From Streptomyces sp. CB02009 (GTDB taxonomy: Bacteria; Actinomycetota; Actinomycetes; Streptomycetales; Streptomycetaceae), in the NCBI RefSeq assembly GCF_001905825.1, contig NZ_LIVV01000016.1, forward strand, positions 1-64,000: a stretch of 64,000 nt of DNA, in the 5' to 3' direction. Position numbers and translations under genes: made by a program. The notes below the pieces were generated by a model that had not been told where the DNA came from, ran no database searches, and was given only the letters and a program-made list of their open reading frames with translations. This document shows, in pieces, positions 1 through 8,277 of this stretch. Position 1 is the first letter of the stretch; each line of letters opens with the position of its first letter.

Positions 1-404
1 AGGTGCTGGAGCGCGGCGACAAACGCCAGCCGGACCGACTCGCCCGTCGTCGCGGACGCCTGGGGATCTCCGCTCGGGCAGGGTTCCACCCAGAGTCCGG
101 CCTCCGCCGCAGGCGCCGGGGCGGTGTTGCCGTCGCTGGGTCCGGACAGGTCCATGGGCAGGGCCCGCCGCCTGCCAGAGGCCAGGGCGTCCAGACAGAC
201 GTTCGTGGCGATGCGGTACACCCATGACCGCAGCGACGAGCGACCCTCGAACCGGTCGATGTTCCGCCAGGCCCGGACCATTGTCTCCTGTACGGCGTCC
301 TCGGCCTCGGCGTACGACCCCAGCATCCGGTAGCAGTACCCGGTCAGCTCGCGTCGGTACTCCTCGAGCCGGTCCACCGCACTGACTGCCACACCGTTCC
401 GCAC
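1..404 (-). CDS. ECF-type RNA polymerase sigma factor (3' part missing)
   Basis: Reading leftwards from a GTG at 404, the protein contains RRELTGYCYRMLGSYAEAED followed by AVQETMVRAWRNIDRF and LRSWVYRIATNVCLDAL. This is the region 2 signature of extracytoplasmic-function sigma factors and looks closest to the large-domain SigJ/SigX5-like branch. These proteins direct RNA polymerase to stress or envelope promoters. A ribosome site GGGGAG lies 5 nt upstream of the GTG. About 134 codons are visible; region 4 and any C-terminal extension lie outside the window. No anti-sigma gene is seen next to its 5' end. Confidence 0.85.
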   Translation of the reverse strand, partial: MRNGVAVSAVDRLEEYRRELTGYCYRMLGSYAEAEDAVQETMVRAWRNIDRFEGRSSLRSWVYRIATNVCLDALASGRRRALPMDLSGPSDGNTAPAPAAEAGLWVEPCPSGDPQASATTGESVRLAFVAALQH

Positions 405-567
405 GTGCTCCCCTTCGATTTCGAGCCGGTGCGAGCCTTCCGCCCGGTCACCGCAACGATAGAGTCGAGGTGGGTCGTCGAACCTCTCCCGTTGCGCGTC
501 CTGCGCGAAGCCGACGGACGATGAGCACGCCACGGTCGTCCGAGAGTCCGGGGCACGGTGCGGCTCC

Positions 568-735
568 TCAGGCCTCCGTGGCGACCGGGCCCACGCCCGC
601 CGTCTCGGCGTTCCGCCGGGTCTTCGCCCAGCCGGTCTTCCCGCAGACCAGCCGTACGAGGCCACGCGCCGAGACGATGAACAGGTGGTACGCGTACAGC
701 CAGAGCGCGAGCGCGGCCTGTCCAGGGGTGATGTT
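568..735 (-). pseudogene. C-terminal remnant of a membrane glycosyltransferase
   Basis: The reading frame ends with a hydrophobic helix (ALALWLYAYHLFIV) followed by VCGKTGWAKTRRNAE. That ending is common at the C-terminus of streptomycete family-2 glycosyltransferases, just after the last membrane span. Nothing resembling the catalytic domain precedes it; upstream of about 735 the sequence changes to unrelated coding DNA on the other strand. I infer a truncated remnant left by a rearrangement. The identification rests on one motif, so the family call is tentative. Confidence 0.45.
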
Positions 736-780
736 GCGCTCGCATTCCGGCGCTGGACCCTGCGGGCCGGCCGACCCCGT

Positions 781-993
781 GGTGCTGAGGAGTGGCACTA
801 CGGGTATTCAGACGTCCCAACCGGGCATATCCGCACACTGCTCGAAGTGGCGGCATGGAACCTGCGGGCCCGGGCTCGACGAGAGCTGCGAGCCGCGCTG
901 GCCCCTGTCGACGCACGCGTCCTCAGACGAACCGTCAACGATCCTTTCGCCCCAGAACATCTGCACTGGTGGCACCGGCGTATTGAAATCTGA
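781..993 (+). pseudogene. Remnant of an unknown plus-strand gene
   Basis: A plus-strand frame ending at 993 encodes EEWHYGYSDVPTGHIRTLLE followed by an Arg/Ala-rich helix and ends in PEHLHWWHRRIEI. The composition looks like real protein, but no plausible start with a ribosome site exists and its 5' end abuts the glycosyltransferase remnant on the other strand. I read it as the 3' part of a gene cut by the same rearrangement. Function unknown. Confidence 0.35.
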
Positions 994-1210
994 GGCAGCC
1001 CGGAGGCGGCTGGCCCGCCGAGCGGTTCCCGCACGGTCTGCCGGCGGGCCACTGACGGCGGATCAGAACCTGCGCACTGCAACAGGTGCGTCGTACGGTC
1101 GCCATGACTCCCACAGGACGGGCGTCCACAGCCGGTCCCGCGTCCTTTCGCACGTGTGCGGGACCGGCCCTCGACCGGCAGCACGCCGCGGTTTCCCCGC
1201 CTTCGGGGAG

Positions 1211-1244
1211 ACCGGCCCGCACAACACCGCTGGTGCGGGCCGGT
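1211..1244. terminator. GC stem-loop in the 994-1410 gap
   Basis: ACCGGCCCGCAC (1211-1222) pairs perfectly with GTGCGGGCCGGT (1233-1244). It lies in a gap of about 460 bases (994-1455) in which I see no convincing gene. It could be a bidirectional terminator left from a lost gene. Confidence 0.45.
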
Positions 1245-1410
1245 CCTCCACCCGGTCGGGCCCGGCGGGAAGGGGGAGTCCGCGGGCCCGTGAGCGGCCC
1301 CGGTCCGCTCGGCACCCGCCTACCCCCACACTTCACAGCCATACGCACCCTTTCACCCTCGAATGCAATGGTTTGAGCTGTGATCCTGTGAGCAGGCGGG
1401 GCGGGCGGCG

Positions 1411-1446
1411 TCGCCGTCTGCGGATCCCCCGAGCCGCAGACGGCGA
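1411..1446 (-). terminator. Terminator of the HNH nuclease gene
   Basis: TCGCCGTCTGCGG (1411-1423) pairs perfectly over 13 bp with CCGCAGACGGCGA (1434-1446), ten bases past the stop codon of the secreted nuclease gene. There is no T-run, as is usual in streptomycetes. Confidence 0.7.
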
Positions 1447-1455
1447 TCCGGCGTC

Positions 1456-2133
1456 CTACTCGGCGGGCTCGAACTGGACGATCGCGTCCGGGCACTCGGC
1501 GGCGAGCGCCTGGAGGGCGCCGGCCTCCGCGGGGTCCACGTTCAGGTTCCAGCGCAGCTTCGTCGCGGTCCACTCGGTGGCGTACCGGCAGCGGGCACTG
1601 GGCGCCGGCGGCATCCACTGGGCCGGGTCCTTGTCCGCCTTGGCCCGGTTGGAGCGGGCGGTGACCGCGATCAGCGAGACCGCGGCGTTCTGGTCGTTCG
1701 CGTAGGCCTCCCGGCGCTCGGCCGTCCACTCCCAGGCGCCGGACCCCCAGGCCTCCTTGAGCGGGACCATGTGGTCGATGTCGAGACCGGAGGCCGAGCG
1801 GACCTCGGTTTCGTCGTAGTAGCTCCACCACGCGCCCCCGGTCAGTGCGCAGTTCGCGCCGATGACCGGGGCCTCGACGGCCTCGGAGATCAGGACCTCG
1901 CCTCGCGTACTGCACGCGTCGGTGAGGTTCAGGCCCCTGTTCCAGTGGCGGAAGAAGTCGCGTGAGTAGGTGTCATTCTGGGCTTCCTCGGCGACCGGGA
2001 GGGCGGCGACGGCGCCGGGCAGGGTGAGCAGGCCGGCGGGGGTGTCGCCGCCGGCGTGTGCGGGCGTGGTGACGGCGAGGGAGGCCAGGGCGAGCGTGGC
2101 CGCTGCTGCGGCCCGGGTCAGGTAAGTGATCAC
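1456..2133 (-). CDS. Secreted HNH-family endonuclease
   Basis: The 225-aa protein starts with a typical Sec signal peptide (charged N-terminus, Ala/Leu core, likely cut after THPAHA-like PAHA at about residue 27). The mature part carries GLDIDHMVPLKEAWGSGAW, the HNH core with the DxxH pair, followed by NAAVSLIAVTARSNRAKADK, where the Asn and Lys complete the ββα-metal site. This matches streptomycete secreted HNH (GmrSD/DUF1524-like) nucleases. It presumably degrades DNA outside the cell. Start is GTG at 2133, without a clear ribosome site. A strong stem-loop follows the gene. Confidence 0.88.
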   Translation of the reverse strand: MITYLTRAAAAATLALASLAVTTPAHAGGDTPAGLLTLPGAVAALPVAEEAQNDTYSRDFFRHWNRGLNLTDACSTRGEVLISEAVEAPVIGANCALTGGAWWSYYDETEVRSASGLDIDHMVPLKEAWGSGAWEWTAERREAYANDQNAAVSLIAVTARSNRAKADKDPAQWMPPAPSARCRYATEWTATKLRWNLNVDPAEAGALQALAAECPDAIVQFEPAE

Positions 2134-2485
2134 GGTCCGCAGAAATACCGGCTCCGGTGAGAGCGGGCCGGGTGGATCCGTGGGATGTCACTCGTGGGGG
2201 CCGCCAGGTTCACCGAAAACGATCACCGGGCGGCTCGCCCTGGTTGACGCCGCGAGCCCCGGCACAGTGCTCCTCTCTCCCCTCGGCCGGCATGCCGATG
2301 ATCTCCCCGGAGGGGAACAGGACGACGATGCTCTGCACAGCGTCCCGATCACCCGCTCTCCCCAGCCTTCGCTCCCCTGGCTTTGTTCACGAGTTCCGGC
2401 TCTGGCTCAGTTCTGTGGTGCGGCCACGTTGAGTGAGCGGAGCACCTCGTGGTTGACCGTCCCGATGGCGAGAATGAACCCCGGG
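2134..2485. other. Gap with a short coding remnant
   Basis: No complete gene is visible. On the minus strand the stretch 2410-2485 encodes FILAIGTVNHEVLRSLN and stops at about 2412, with no start codon in frame. This looks like the tail of a lost gene. The rest appears non-coding and should contain the promoter of the nuclease gene. Confidence 0.3.
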
Positions 2486-2995
2486 TTAGTTTCCCCCCTC
2501 GGCTACAGACCTCTTGCTGAGGAACTGCTTCGCTGCCTCAACCGCTTCTCCGTTGAGTTCCTCGACGGAGACTCCCCAGCTCTCCTCCCAGCCGTCTAGG
2601 TTGTGCGCGCAGTGCACAAGGGGTTTCAGCTCGTCGGGGTAGCCGAGGTCATAGGCGATGTCTGCCCAGATGAGGTGAGTGCCGGCGGCGGGATCCAGGG
2701 ATCCGTCGGCGATCTGACCGGCGATCCAGTCAGCCATCGCCCACTTTGCGGCCCGGGGGTCTGTGGGCGCGTGGAAGAGCAGTCCCATCTCCTCCAGTAC
2801 TTGGTCGAAGAGCTCTGGCGCTTCGGGCTCTTCGCTCCGGAGAAGTCCAGCCAGCATGGCCAGGGACGGGCTTTCGACCCCAGCTATCAGCGCGTCCAGA
2901 CCTGCCTGTATGAGCCGGTCCGACCCAACATGCCTGCCGAATGCTCGCTCACGCGCGATGTGTCTGAGCTGATCGAGGGCGTCGTCGCTGGTCAT
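2486..2995 (-). CDS. Conserved hypothetical protein, immunity-protein-like size
   Basis: The 169-aa acidic soluble protein starts at the ATG at 2995 (a longer open frame upstream lacks a ribosome site and has poor composition). It has no signal peptide or membrane span and is predicted to be mostly helical, with conserved-looking segments ERAFGRHVGSDRLIQAGLDA and HLIWADIAYDLGYPDELKPL. The size, acidity and isolated position resemble orphan immunity proteins of contact or secreted toxins, but I recognise no diagnostic motif. Its neighbours are a transposase remnant and a DUF5954 gene, so it probably arrived with mobile DNA. Confidence 0.6.
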   Translation of the reverse strand: MTSDDALDQLRHIARERAFGRHVGSDRLIQAGLDALIAGVESPSLAMLAGLLRSEEPEAPELFDQVLEEMGLLFHAPTDPRAAKWAMADWIAGQIADGSLDPAAGTHLIWADIAYDLGYPDELKPLVHCAHNLDGWEESWGVSVEELNGEAVEAAKQFLSKRSVAEGGN

Positions 2996-3080
2996 CAAGT
3001 CTTCTCTGTCGGCATCTGGGATGGGAAGGCTTGCACATCCGCTGGCGCCGCTGCCGTCGAGTTCCCCCCGTCGTCGGTGA

Positions 3081-3180
3081 TCAGGACATGAGGACGCGCT
3101 TCCGCAGAAGGGCGAAGCCTGCCCGGCCGAACATCTGGCGCTTGAGCATCTTGATCCGGTTGACGTGCCCTTCCCGCGAG
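3081..3180 (-). pseudogene. C-terminal remnant of an ISL3-family transposase
   Basis: Reading leftwards, the frame encodes GHVNRIKMLKRQMFGRAGFA then LLRKRVLMS and a stop at 3081-3083. This is the conserved C-terminal end of ISL3-type DDE transposases. No other part of the element is present and no terminal repeats are seen. The remaining bases between 2996 and 3348 show no gene. It marks an old insertion beside the DUF5954 gene. Confidence 0.7.
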
Positions 3181-3348
3181 CGCGGACCAGCTCGGACTCG
3201 GAGTTGAGCGAGCGCTCGCGCCGGGTCGCCTCACGAGTCAGCGCGGTGCTTGCACGCCCTTTATCTGAAGCCCAGGCCCGCCACTCGGGATGGTGGACGA
3301 TCCGGCGAAACCGTGATGTGACCGCACTCAGGCCGCCAGGATGGCGGC

Positions 3349-4452
3349 ATGAGCGCAGCAGGTGCGGGAGCGGACGGGTGGCCGGTGGTGGTGAGGGTTC
3401 CGGTGGAGCCGGTAGAGGCCGCGATGGAGGCCGATGCCCTCGACGCCGCGGCGCGCAGCAGCGGTCTGGTCGTACGCGGCCCGCTGTTCGGGGTGGCCGT
3501 GCAGAGCGAGAGCGGCGGGCGGCAGTGGCAGGTGGTCCTCGATGTCGCCCACGGCTGTCCGCAGCGGGCGCGGGACGCACTGAACTCCTTGCTGTGGTTC
3601 CGGGCGAAGAATGAGGCGATGAACCCGGATCAGCGGCGTGTGCTCCTGGCGGCGGTCGCCCGCCTGGAGAAGGAGTGCGTCGACGAGCTCACTGTGCTCG
3701 GCACCCGCTACCGCGTGGTGCGGGCCGAGGAGTACGCGGCCATCGACGAGCATGGCGACATCGAAACGCCCCGGCCCACCGACCCCGAACCCCTCACCCC
3801 CGACTGGAGCCCCGGCGCCAGCGGCCCACAGGTCGACGACGGCCTCGTCCTGGACCCGGACGCCCCCCTCTCACCGCTCCAGGCGGCGGAGCGCCTGTCC
3901 CTTCGCTCCCTGGCCTACTCGGGTATCCGGTTCCCCGAGCCCGTCCTTCACGACTCGGCACGGGCCGTGGAGAGTCACCCCGACGTCGTCCTCATGCCGC
4001 CGGCGTTCCTGATCGTCGAGCGGTCCGGCACCGAGCCCTGGACACCGGGCAGCGGTCTGCAGGCCACCGCTCACGACGCACGCCGGACCCTCGCCTTCGC
4101 CCTGACCTGGATGGAACCGCGCACGCGGGGCCTGATCCCCTACGACGCCGAGCCAGAGATCGACGCGCACACCGTCGTCGCCGAGAACGCCAGCCCGGCG
4201 GCCGCCGAGCTGGCGGTGTTCGCCGATGCCGCGGACCGGCTCCGAGGCGGCCGGCTCAACGAGGTAGAGGTCCACGGCACCGTCTTCAGGATCGGCCGCG
4301 CCCGCCGCCTCCTGCGCTGGGGCCCCGACGGCCCGGAAGGGCCACGCTCTTCCGACGTCAACACCCATGCCCCCTACGCCCTTCACCCGCGGATGGACGA
4401 AGCCGGCACCGTCTACTTCGACGAGTCGGCGGAAGGCGAACCCGCCCCGTAG
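3349..4452 (+). CDS. DUF5954 family protein
   Basis: The 367-aa protein has the layout of the streptomycete DUF5954 family: an N-terminal VVRGPLFGVAVQSES segment, GCPQRARDALNSLLWFRAKN, and LTVLGTRYRVVRAEEYA before a Pro-rich linker (about residues 138-170). A second globular half ends at 367. It is soluble with no signal peptide. Function of the family is unknown. ATG at 3349 is preceded by AGGATGG. The gene stands alone, followed by a strong stem-loop. Confidence 0.82.
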   Translation: MSAAGAGADGWPVVVRVPVEPVEAAMEADALDAAARSSGLVVRGPLFGVAVQSESGGRQWQVVLDVAHGCPQRARDALNSLLWFRAKNEAMNPDQRRVLLAAVARLEKECVDELTVLGTRYRVVRAEEYAAIDEHGDIETPRPTDPEPLTPDWSPGASGPQVDDGLVLDPDAPLSPLQAAERLSLRSLAYSGIRFPEPVLHDSARAVESHPDVVLMPPAFLIVERSGTEPWTPGSGLQATAHDARRTLAFALTWMEPRTRGLIPYDAEPEIDAHTVVAENASPAAAELAVFADAADRLRGGRLNEVEVHGTVFRIGRARRLLRWGPDGPEGPRSSDVNTHAPYALHPRMDEAGTVYFDESAEGEPAP

Positions 4453-4469
4453 CCAGCCGGGAGCGTATG

Positions 4470-4506
4470 GTGCCCCCGCACCGGGGATCACTGGGTGCGG
4501 GGGCAC
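4470..4506 (+). terminator. Terminator of the DUF5954 gene
   Basis: GTGCCCCCGCACC (4470-4482) pairs perfectly with GGTGCGGGGGCAC (4494-4506), 18 bases past the stop. Confidence 0.8.
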
Positions 4507-4682
4507 ACGGGAGGCGGATCAACTGACCAGTCGGCCCGACCTCCCAGAGGTGACCGTAGCGGCCTGGCGACGGCTGCAGGCAGGCGTATCGGTTCGCTGC
4601 CGCCCGCACGGGCTACATGCCTACGCCGGCGGTGACGGACAGGTTGACGCACACGTTCCGGCAAGGCCGAGCACGGGGCAGG

Positions 4683-4946
4683 TCAGTCGGCTTCGACGTA
4701 GGTGACGATGAGGATGCTGCCGAGCGCGGTCGCGTAGAAGATGACGCGGATGCCGTCGTGCTGGAAGTCGCGAAGTGCCGACGCGGTGGCGTGCGGCTTC
4801 ACGTCAGTGGGGTCGGCCGCGATCGCGTTGAGGGCCGCGTCCAGGCGGCCGGTCTGCTCGGTGGTGAGGACGCGAACCTGCGTCTCGGCAGGTTCGATAA
4901 ACACGATCCGAGGCCGGCGGCCACCACGGGAGTGCTTAGGCGACAC
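4683..4946 (-). CDS. RelE/ParE-superfamily-like toxin
   Basis: The 87-aa basic protein contains RIVFIEPAETQVRVLTTE near the N-terminus, a central helix ending in PHATASALRDF and a C-terminal strand pair with IRVIFYATALGSILIVTY. The size and β-α-β-β pattern fit RelE/HigB-type toxins, which cut mRNA at the ribosome. The GTG start at 4946 overlaps the end of the upstream gene by 11 bases (GTGTCGCCTAA), an arrangement typical of toxin/antitoxin pairs. The call rests on fold-like pattern and context; catalytic residues are poorly conserved in this family. Confidence 0.65.
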   Translation of the reverse strand: MSPKHSRGGRRPRIVFIEPAETQVRVLTTEQTGRLDAALNAIAADPTDVKPHATASALRDFQHDGIRVIFYATALGSILIVTYVEAD

Positions 4947-5142
4947 CCTGGGCCCCGCCGTCGTGCTCGGGCAGGCCCTTCTCGGCCCGGATGTCGTCCC
5001 AGTCACGGCACCGGTCGAGGTCGATGCCCTCGGCGGCAAGGTTCTCGAGCACGTAGGCGAGCGCCGGGTTCCCGGGGAACTCGGCGCGCGCGGCGTCACG
5101 CAGCTCCCGCTGTTCAGCCTCGTCGAAAGTCAGGTGCGCCAT
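4936..5142 (-). CDS. Putative antitoxin paired with the RelE-like toxin
   Basis: The 68-aa acidic protein begins MAHLTFDEAEQRELRD and ends with IDLDRCRDWDDIRAEKGLPE. I chose the ATG at 5142 because GGGGGC precedes it; an ATG at 5154 has no ribosome site. Small size, acidity and an 11-base overlap with the downstream toxin-like gene support an antitoxin role. No classic ribbon-helix-helix or HTH motif is obvious, so how it would bind DNA is unknown. Confidence 0.6.
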   Translation of the reverse strand: MAHLTFDEAEQRELRDAARAEFPGNPALAYVLENLAAEGIDLDRCRDWDDIRAEKGLPEHDGGAQGVA

Positions 5143-5177
5143 CACGGCCCCCATCCGGATCGGGTACGCCTCCGAGG

Positions 5178-5513
5178 CTAGCTCCTGGGCACAGCTTCCG
5201 GGTCCACGTCGTCGAGGATGTGGCTCAAAGCTGCGCTGTTGATGGACTCGATCTCCCGCTCATACACCTGGATGCGGGCCCGCTTCCGTTCGATCTCCGC
5301 CGCTAGTGCTGCAGCCTGGGCTTCGAGCTGGTCGACATGGGCCACGGTCCGGGCTGCCGCGCCTTCGACGACCTGAACAGCCAGGTTCTCCGCGTCGTTC
5401 AGGCTGGCCCAGGAGGCACGCGGCGCGTAGTGGGCCAGCGCTCCCTCGAGCGCCTGCCTCCCGCCCCGACTGTAGATCTCCGCGAATGTGTCGTAGTCGG
5501 GTTCCTGAGCCAT
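5178..5513 (-). CDS. Hypothetical coiled-coil protein
   Basis: This 111-aa protein has a strong ribosome site (AGGAGG, 4 nt before the ATG at 5513). Residues 60-95 form a likely coiled coil (VDQLEAQAAALAAEIERKRA followed by RIQVYEREIESI). The N-terminal half is Ala-rich and acidic. It is soluble with no known domain. It lies 35 bases upstream of the antitoxin gene and may share its transcript. Confidence 0.6.
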   Translation of the reverse strand: MAQEPDYDTFAEIYSRGGRQALEGALAHYAPRASWASLNDAENLAVQVVEGAAARTVAHVDQLEAQAAALAAEIERKRARIQVYEREIESINSAALSHILDDVDPEAVPRS

Positions 5514-5585
5514 GGGACCTCCTGGGGTGTTCTGCGGCTCGCTGATAACGACCCCGCGCGGACGGAGGTGACGCGTGACTCCCGT

Positions 5586-6010
5586 TCAGCCTTGCCTGGT
5601 CCGCGGGGGTTCGGAGGACAGCACCACCCACACCCGTCGGCCTTCGTCGGAGGTGTCGGTGTCGCAGCTGGCGGTGCCGGGGACGGCAGAGAGGTCGGCG
5701 AGGACCGCATCGTCGGCGCCGGCAGCCGCGTGGCTGAGGACGACGACGAGCATTTGTCCTGGTCGGGTGGATGCTGATCCGCCAGCCCTCGTCAGCGGAG
5801 ACCGCGTCGACGATGAGTCGCACGGTCTCCTCGAGGGCCTGGTCGGCGGGGTGGTGTACCCCAGCCGCGAACCGACTCGGTGGCCTTGGCTTCCAGCTTC
5901 GACACGATCTTGTCCGCCTGCTCTGGCAAGGCCCCGGCAGCGGCCCGAGCCCGGAACACGGTGAACCGCGCACTGGCTGCCACTCTCTGGTGGTGGCCGG
6001 TCAGGGCCAT
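5586..6010 (-). pseudogene. Unknown gene broken by two frameshifts
   Basis: Three consecutive reading frames join into one plausible protein: ALTGHHQRVAASARFTVFRA and ADKIVSKLEAKATESVRG (frame one), then ADQALEETVRLIVDAVSADE with GWRISIHPTR (frame two), then MLVVVLSHAAAGADDAVLAD to EGRRVWVVLSSEPP (frame three). The shifts fall near 5862 and 5745. Codon use is normal in each piece, which argues for a recent lesion. No homologous family is recognised. It may have begun at the ATG at 6010 or slightly upstream. Confidence 0.5.
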
Positions 6011-6145
6011 CTCCTGGCCGTACGTGTCGCAGTCGGGCTGCTGGGTGCAGACTGCGTCTCCCTCGCCCCCGCGGGTGTGGTGGAGGGTTCGGTCCGGACT
6101 GGGCGCGGGCGGGCCGTCGGTGCCCACATCTCGGCTGCTGGTGCG

Positions 6146-7198
6146 TCAGGGCTTGGGGTGAGGGCGCTTGGTGCCCATGCGGCCGTCGTGCAGGGCGGCG
6201 AGGAGCTCGTCGGGGTTGGGCTGGAGTCCGCTGCCCAGGTAGCGGATTCCCTCGCCCTCGGGTGGGGTGTCGGTGTCCTTGCCGATGGGGTGCCGGCGGC
6301 TGGTGGAGGTGCGCCAGCCGAAGCGGGAGTCCCACACTACGGCTGCGGCCGGCTGGTCAGGGTTGAGGATCACGGCGGTAGCCAGGGCGTCGCCGTCGAG
6401 CTGGCGGATCTCGACCTGGGCCTGCTGGGCGATGCCGGCGGCGGCCAGGGCGTCGGCAGTGTGCTGCAGGTAGGGCTGGGCGCCGCGGGCGTGGAGCTCG
6501 CGCTCAGCGTGCGTGACGGCGGCGCGGTGGGTGATGGCGGGGTAGCCCAGCTGAAGAGCGGCGTCCTTCAGGTCGAGGCCGGGCTGCTGCTCGACGAGGT
6601 CGGCGATGCGCCTGCCTCGGAGGGTGGCCAGGCCGTTCTGCGCGGTGGGGAACTTGGTGATGCCGAGGGTGTCGGAGACGGTCTCGACGGTGACGGCGGG
6701 GTCGGCGTCCAGGAGCTCGGCGATCCGGGGCAGGATCTGGTCGCGGGGGATCATGTCGCCGCTGCCCTCGCGGCGGCCGCCGCCGGCGCCGCGGCCGGGC
6801 CGGCTGTCCTTGTACGCGGTGACCAGTCGGCGGGGCCAGTGCTCGGTGCCCTTGGGGCCGGCAGGCACGAGGACCATGCCGGCGACCAGAGCCGGGTCCT
6901 TCTTGTAGGTGTTCCAGGTGACGGGTTCGATGCCGAGCGCCTGGGCGGCCTCGTGGCGGTCGAGGAGGTCCTCGTCGTCGTCGACCTGGGGCAGCTCGGG
7001 GATGGGCTCGCCGGCGTAGAAGGCCTTGGTCTGCTCCGCGTCCCAGAGCTGGTTGCGGGCGTCGGGCGAGCTGATGGGCGCCGGGTGGCCTTCTGCCGCG
7101 TAGGGCTTCTGGTTTCGAAGCGTGGTGAGCTTCTTGCCGAGGGCGTCAGCCAGGTCGGACATGGTCTGGACGTACGGCAGGCGTCCGGCGCGGATCAT
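6146..7198 (-). CDS. Putative DNA-binding protein with repeated helix-turn-helix domains
   Basis: The 350-aa protein starts at the ATG at 7198, preceded by AAGGAG at a good distance. Residues 8-60 and 78-130 each look like small winged-helix (AlpA/MerR-type) modules (SDLADALGKKLTTLRNQKPY and RHEAAQALGIEPVTWNTYKK). A third helical module follows (ETVSDTLGITKFPTAQNGLA and DAALQLGYPAITHRAAVTHA). The C-terminal 100 residues are a separate domain. This makes it a candidate plasmid-encoded regulator or partition-like protein, and a candidate binder of the promoter block repeated to its right. Target DNA cannot be told from sequence alone. Confidence 0.65.
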   Translation of the reverse strand: MIRAGRLPYVQTMSDLADALGKKLTTLRNQKPYAAEGHPAPISSPDARNQLWDAEQTKAFYAGEPIPELPQVDDDEDLLDRHEAAQALGIEPVTWNTYKKDPALVAGMVLVPAGPKGTEHWPRRLVTAYKDSRPGRGAGGGRREGSGDMIPRDQILPRIAELLDADPAVTVETVSDTLGITKFPTAQNGLATLRGRRIADLVEQQPGLDLKDAALQLGYPAITHRAAVTHAERELHARGAQPYLQHTADALAAAGIAQQAQVEIRQLDGDALATAVILNPDQPAAAVVWDSRFGWRTSTSRRHPIGKDTDTPPEGEGIRYLGSGLQPNPDELLAALHDGRMGTKRPHPKP

Positions 7199-7218
7199 GT
7201 GCTTCTCCTTCATCACAG

Positions 7219-7243
7219 GGCGGGGCGCTCGTCGCGCCCCGCC
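7219..7243 (-). terminator. Intercistronic stem-loop
   Basis: GGCGGGGCGC (7219-7228) pairs with GCGCCCCGCC (7234-7243) around a 5-nt loop, between the zinc-finger gene at 7254-7658 and the DNA-binding gene at 6146-7198. Confidence 0.6.
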
Positions 7244-7253
7244 GGCGGGGGTG

Positions 7254-7658
7254 TCAGTCGGTCGTCGGGTCGGGCAGGCAGTGCGGGTTGCACGGCTCGC
7301 CGGCCTCGGCGCCGCATCCGTCGCAGGGGCGGGCGGCCGCCTCGAGGAGCGGGCGGAGGTGAGCGAAGGCACTGCCGGCGGTGGTGTGCGGGGTGAGGCG
7401 GCCGGCGGCGATGAGGTAGAGGGCGTGGGGCGGGTTGGCGGTGGTGCGCACCCGGATGCCGGCGGTGTCGCCCGGGCCCGCGGCGAGGCCGGGAGCCGCC
7501 AGGACGCCCGCGCCGGGAACGGCGGTGACGCCGGCCTCGGCCAGGAGCTCGGCAAGGTGGGCGAGTTCAGCGTCCGCGGCTTCGGCGGTGGCCGGCCACG
7601 CGGACGCGGCAGCGTTCTGCGTCGTGCTGGCGGCGGAGTGGGTGGGGGAGAGGGGCAT
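7254..7658 (-). CDS. Hypothetical protein with C-terminal cysteine cluster
   Basis: The 134-aa protein starts at the ATG at 7658 (AGGAGG three bases upstream). Residues 1-110 are Ala-rich with no known domain. The C-terminus carries CDGCGAEAGEPCNPHCLP, a probable zinc site of a type often seen at the end of actinobacterial plasmid and phage proteins. It is the first gene served by the shared promoter/hairpin leader (7695-7745), so it belongs to that regulon. Function unknown. Confidence 0.65.
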   Translation of the reverse strand: MPLSPTHSAASTTQNAAASAWPATAEAADAELAHLAELLAEAGVTAVPGAGVLAAPGLAAGPGDTAGIRVRTTANPPHALYLIAAGRLTPHTTAGSAFAHLRPLLEAAARPCDGCGAEAGEPCNPHCLPDPTTD

Positions 7659-7694
7659 GGGGCCTCCTGAGTGGGTGGGTGTGTGTTCGGCGCT

Positions 7695-7745
7695 GCGGGC
7701 TGCCACCACCCGCGAGCAAGACAACATTACCTAGCTTGTATCATC
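7695..7745 (-). promoter_or_regulatory. Shared promoter/hairpin leader, copy 1 (divergent)
   Basis: On the minus strand: GATGAT, 10 nt, TAATGT, TTGTCTTG, then stem GCGGGT / GCCCGC around loop GGTGGCA (7695-7713). Spacing matches the other copies exactly, but both boxes are less conserved. It drives the gene starting at 7658. Confidence 0.7.
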
Positions 7746-7929
7746 GCTGGCAAGTCGGCTGGATCCGCAACGCCGCCTCGTACGGATACACTCAGAAGCG
7801 AGATACGCCTCTCGGGTTTCCCGGAGTGTGTGTTTTCGGTTGGCCGGCGCCCTTGCCACCCGCCTCGGCGGAAGTGGGCGCCGGCCGCTTTGGTTTCCGC
7901 CCGCCACCTGCGACCGGGGCCTTCCCCGC

Positions 7930-8166
7930 GCGTGCTCTAGGGCGACGGTGTCGCGTTCGATGTCGAAGCGGTCCCTGTCGCCGGGGGGGACCGAGCTCCT
8001 CGCGCAGCTCGATCGAACAGCTCTCGCATCGTCATGTAGGTGGGGTCACCGAGTGCTGCTCGTTCAGCAGCCCCGTGACCTCCGCCTGGATCGCGGGCAG
8101 AGCGAGCTCGGCGGCGTCCCGGCACCTCACTTGTATCAAGCCGAAGCGCAGATCGCGTACGACTGA
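7930..8166 (-). pseudogene. Decayed coding remnant in the 7746-8277 gap
   Basis: Minus-strand segments in different frames look like protein: DLRFGLIQVRCRDAAELALP, TYMTMRELFDR and GDRDRFDIERDTVALEHARG. They run in the right order for one gene with several frameshifts. No start is clear. A long stem-loop (7842-7852 with 7876-7886) sits to its left. The remaining bases of the gap show no gene. Confidence 0.35.
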
Positions 8167-8277
8167 AGAGGCCCCGGCACCGCACTGGGGCCCTCTCTGC
8201 GTAGTGATTCCTGGTCAAAGCCATTGACCAGCAGGTTTCTGTCAGTGAGTGTGGCAGTCCAGAGAACGGAGATCGCC

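Noticed and set aside
2600..3091. Plus-strand 162-codon frame antisense to the 169-aa gene
   Set aside because: No ribosome site and poor composition compared with the minus-strand gene.
5771..7396. 541-codon open frame antisense to the DNA-binding gene
   Set aside because: High-GC DNA yields long antisense frames; composition is Gly/Val/Leu-biased noise, and the minus-strand gene has a ribosome site and domain pattern.
7800..7886. Possible degraded leader copy (TGTGTTTTCGG with TGCCACC nearby)
   Set aside because: GGTGGCA is present on the minus strand, but the flanks do not pair and no TATAGT block follows; kept only as a stem-loop.
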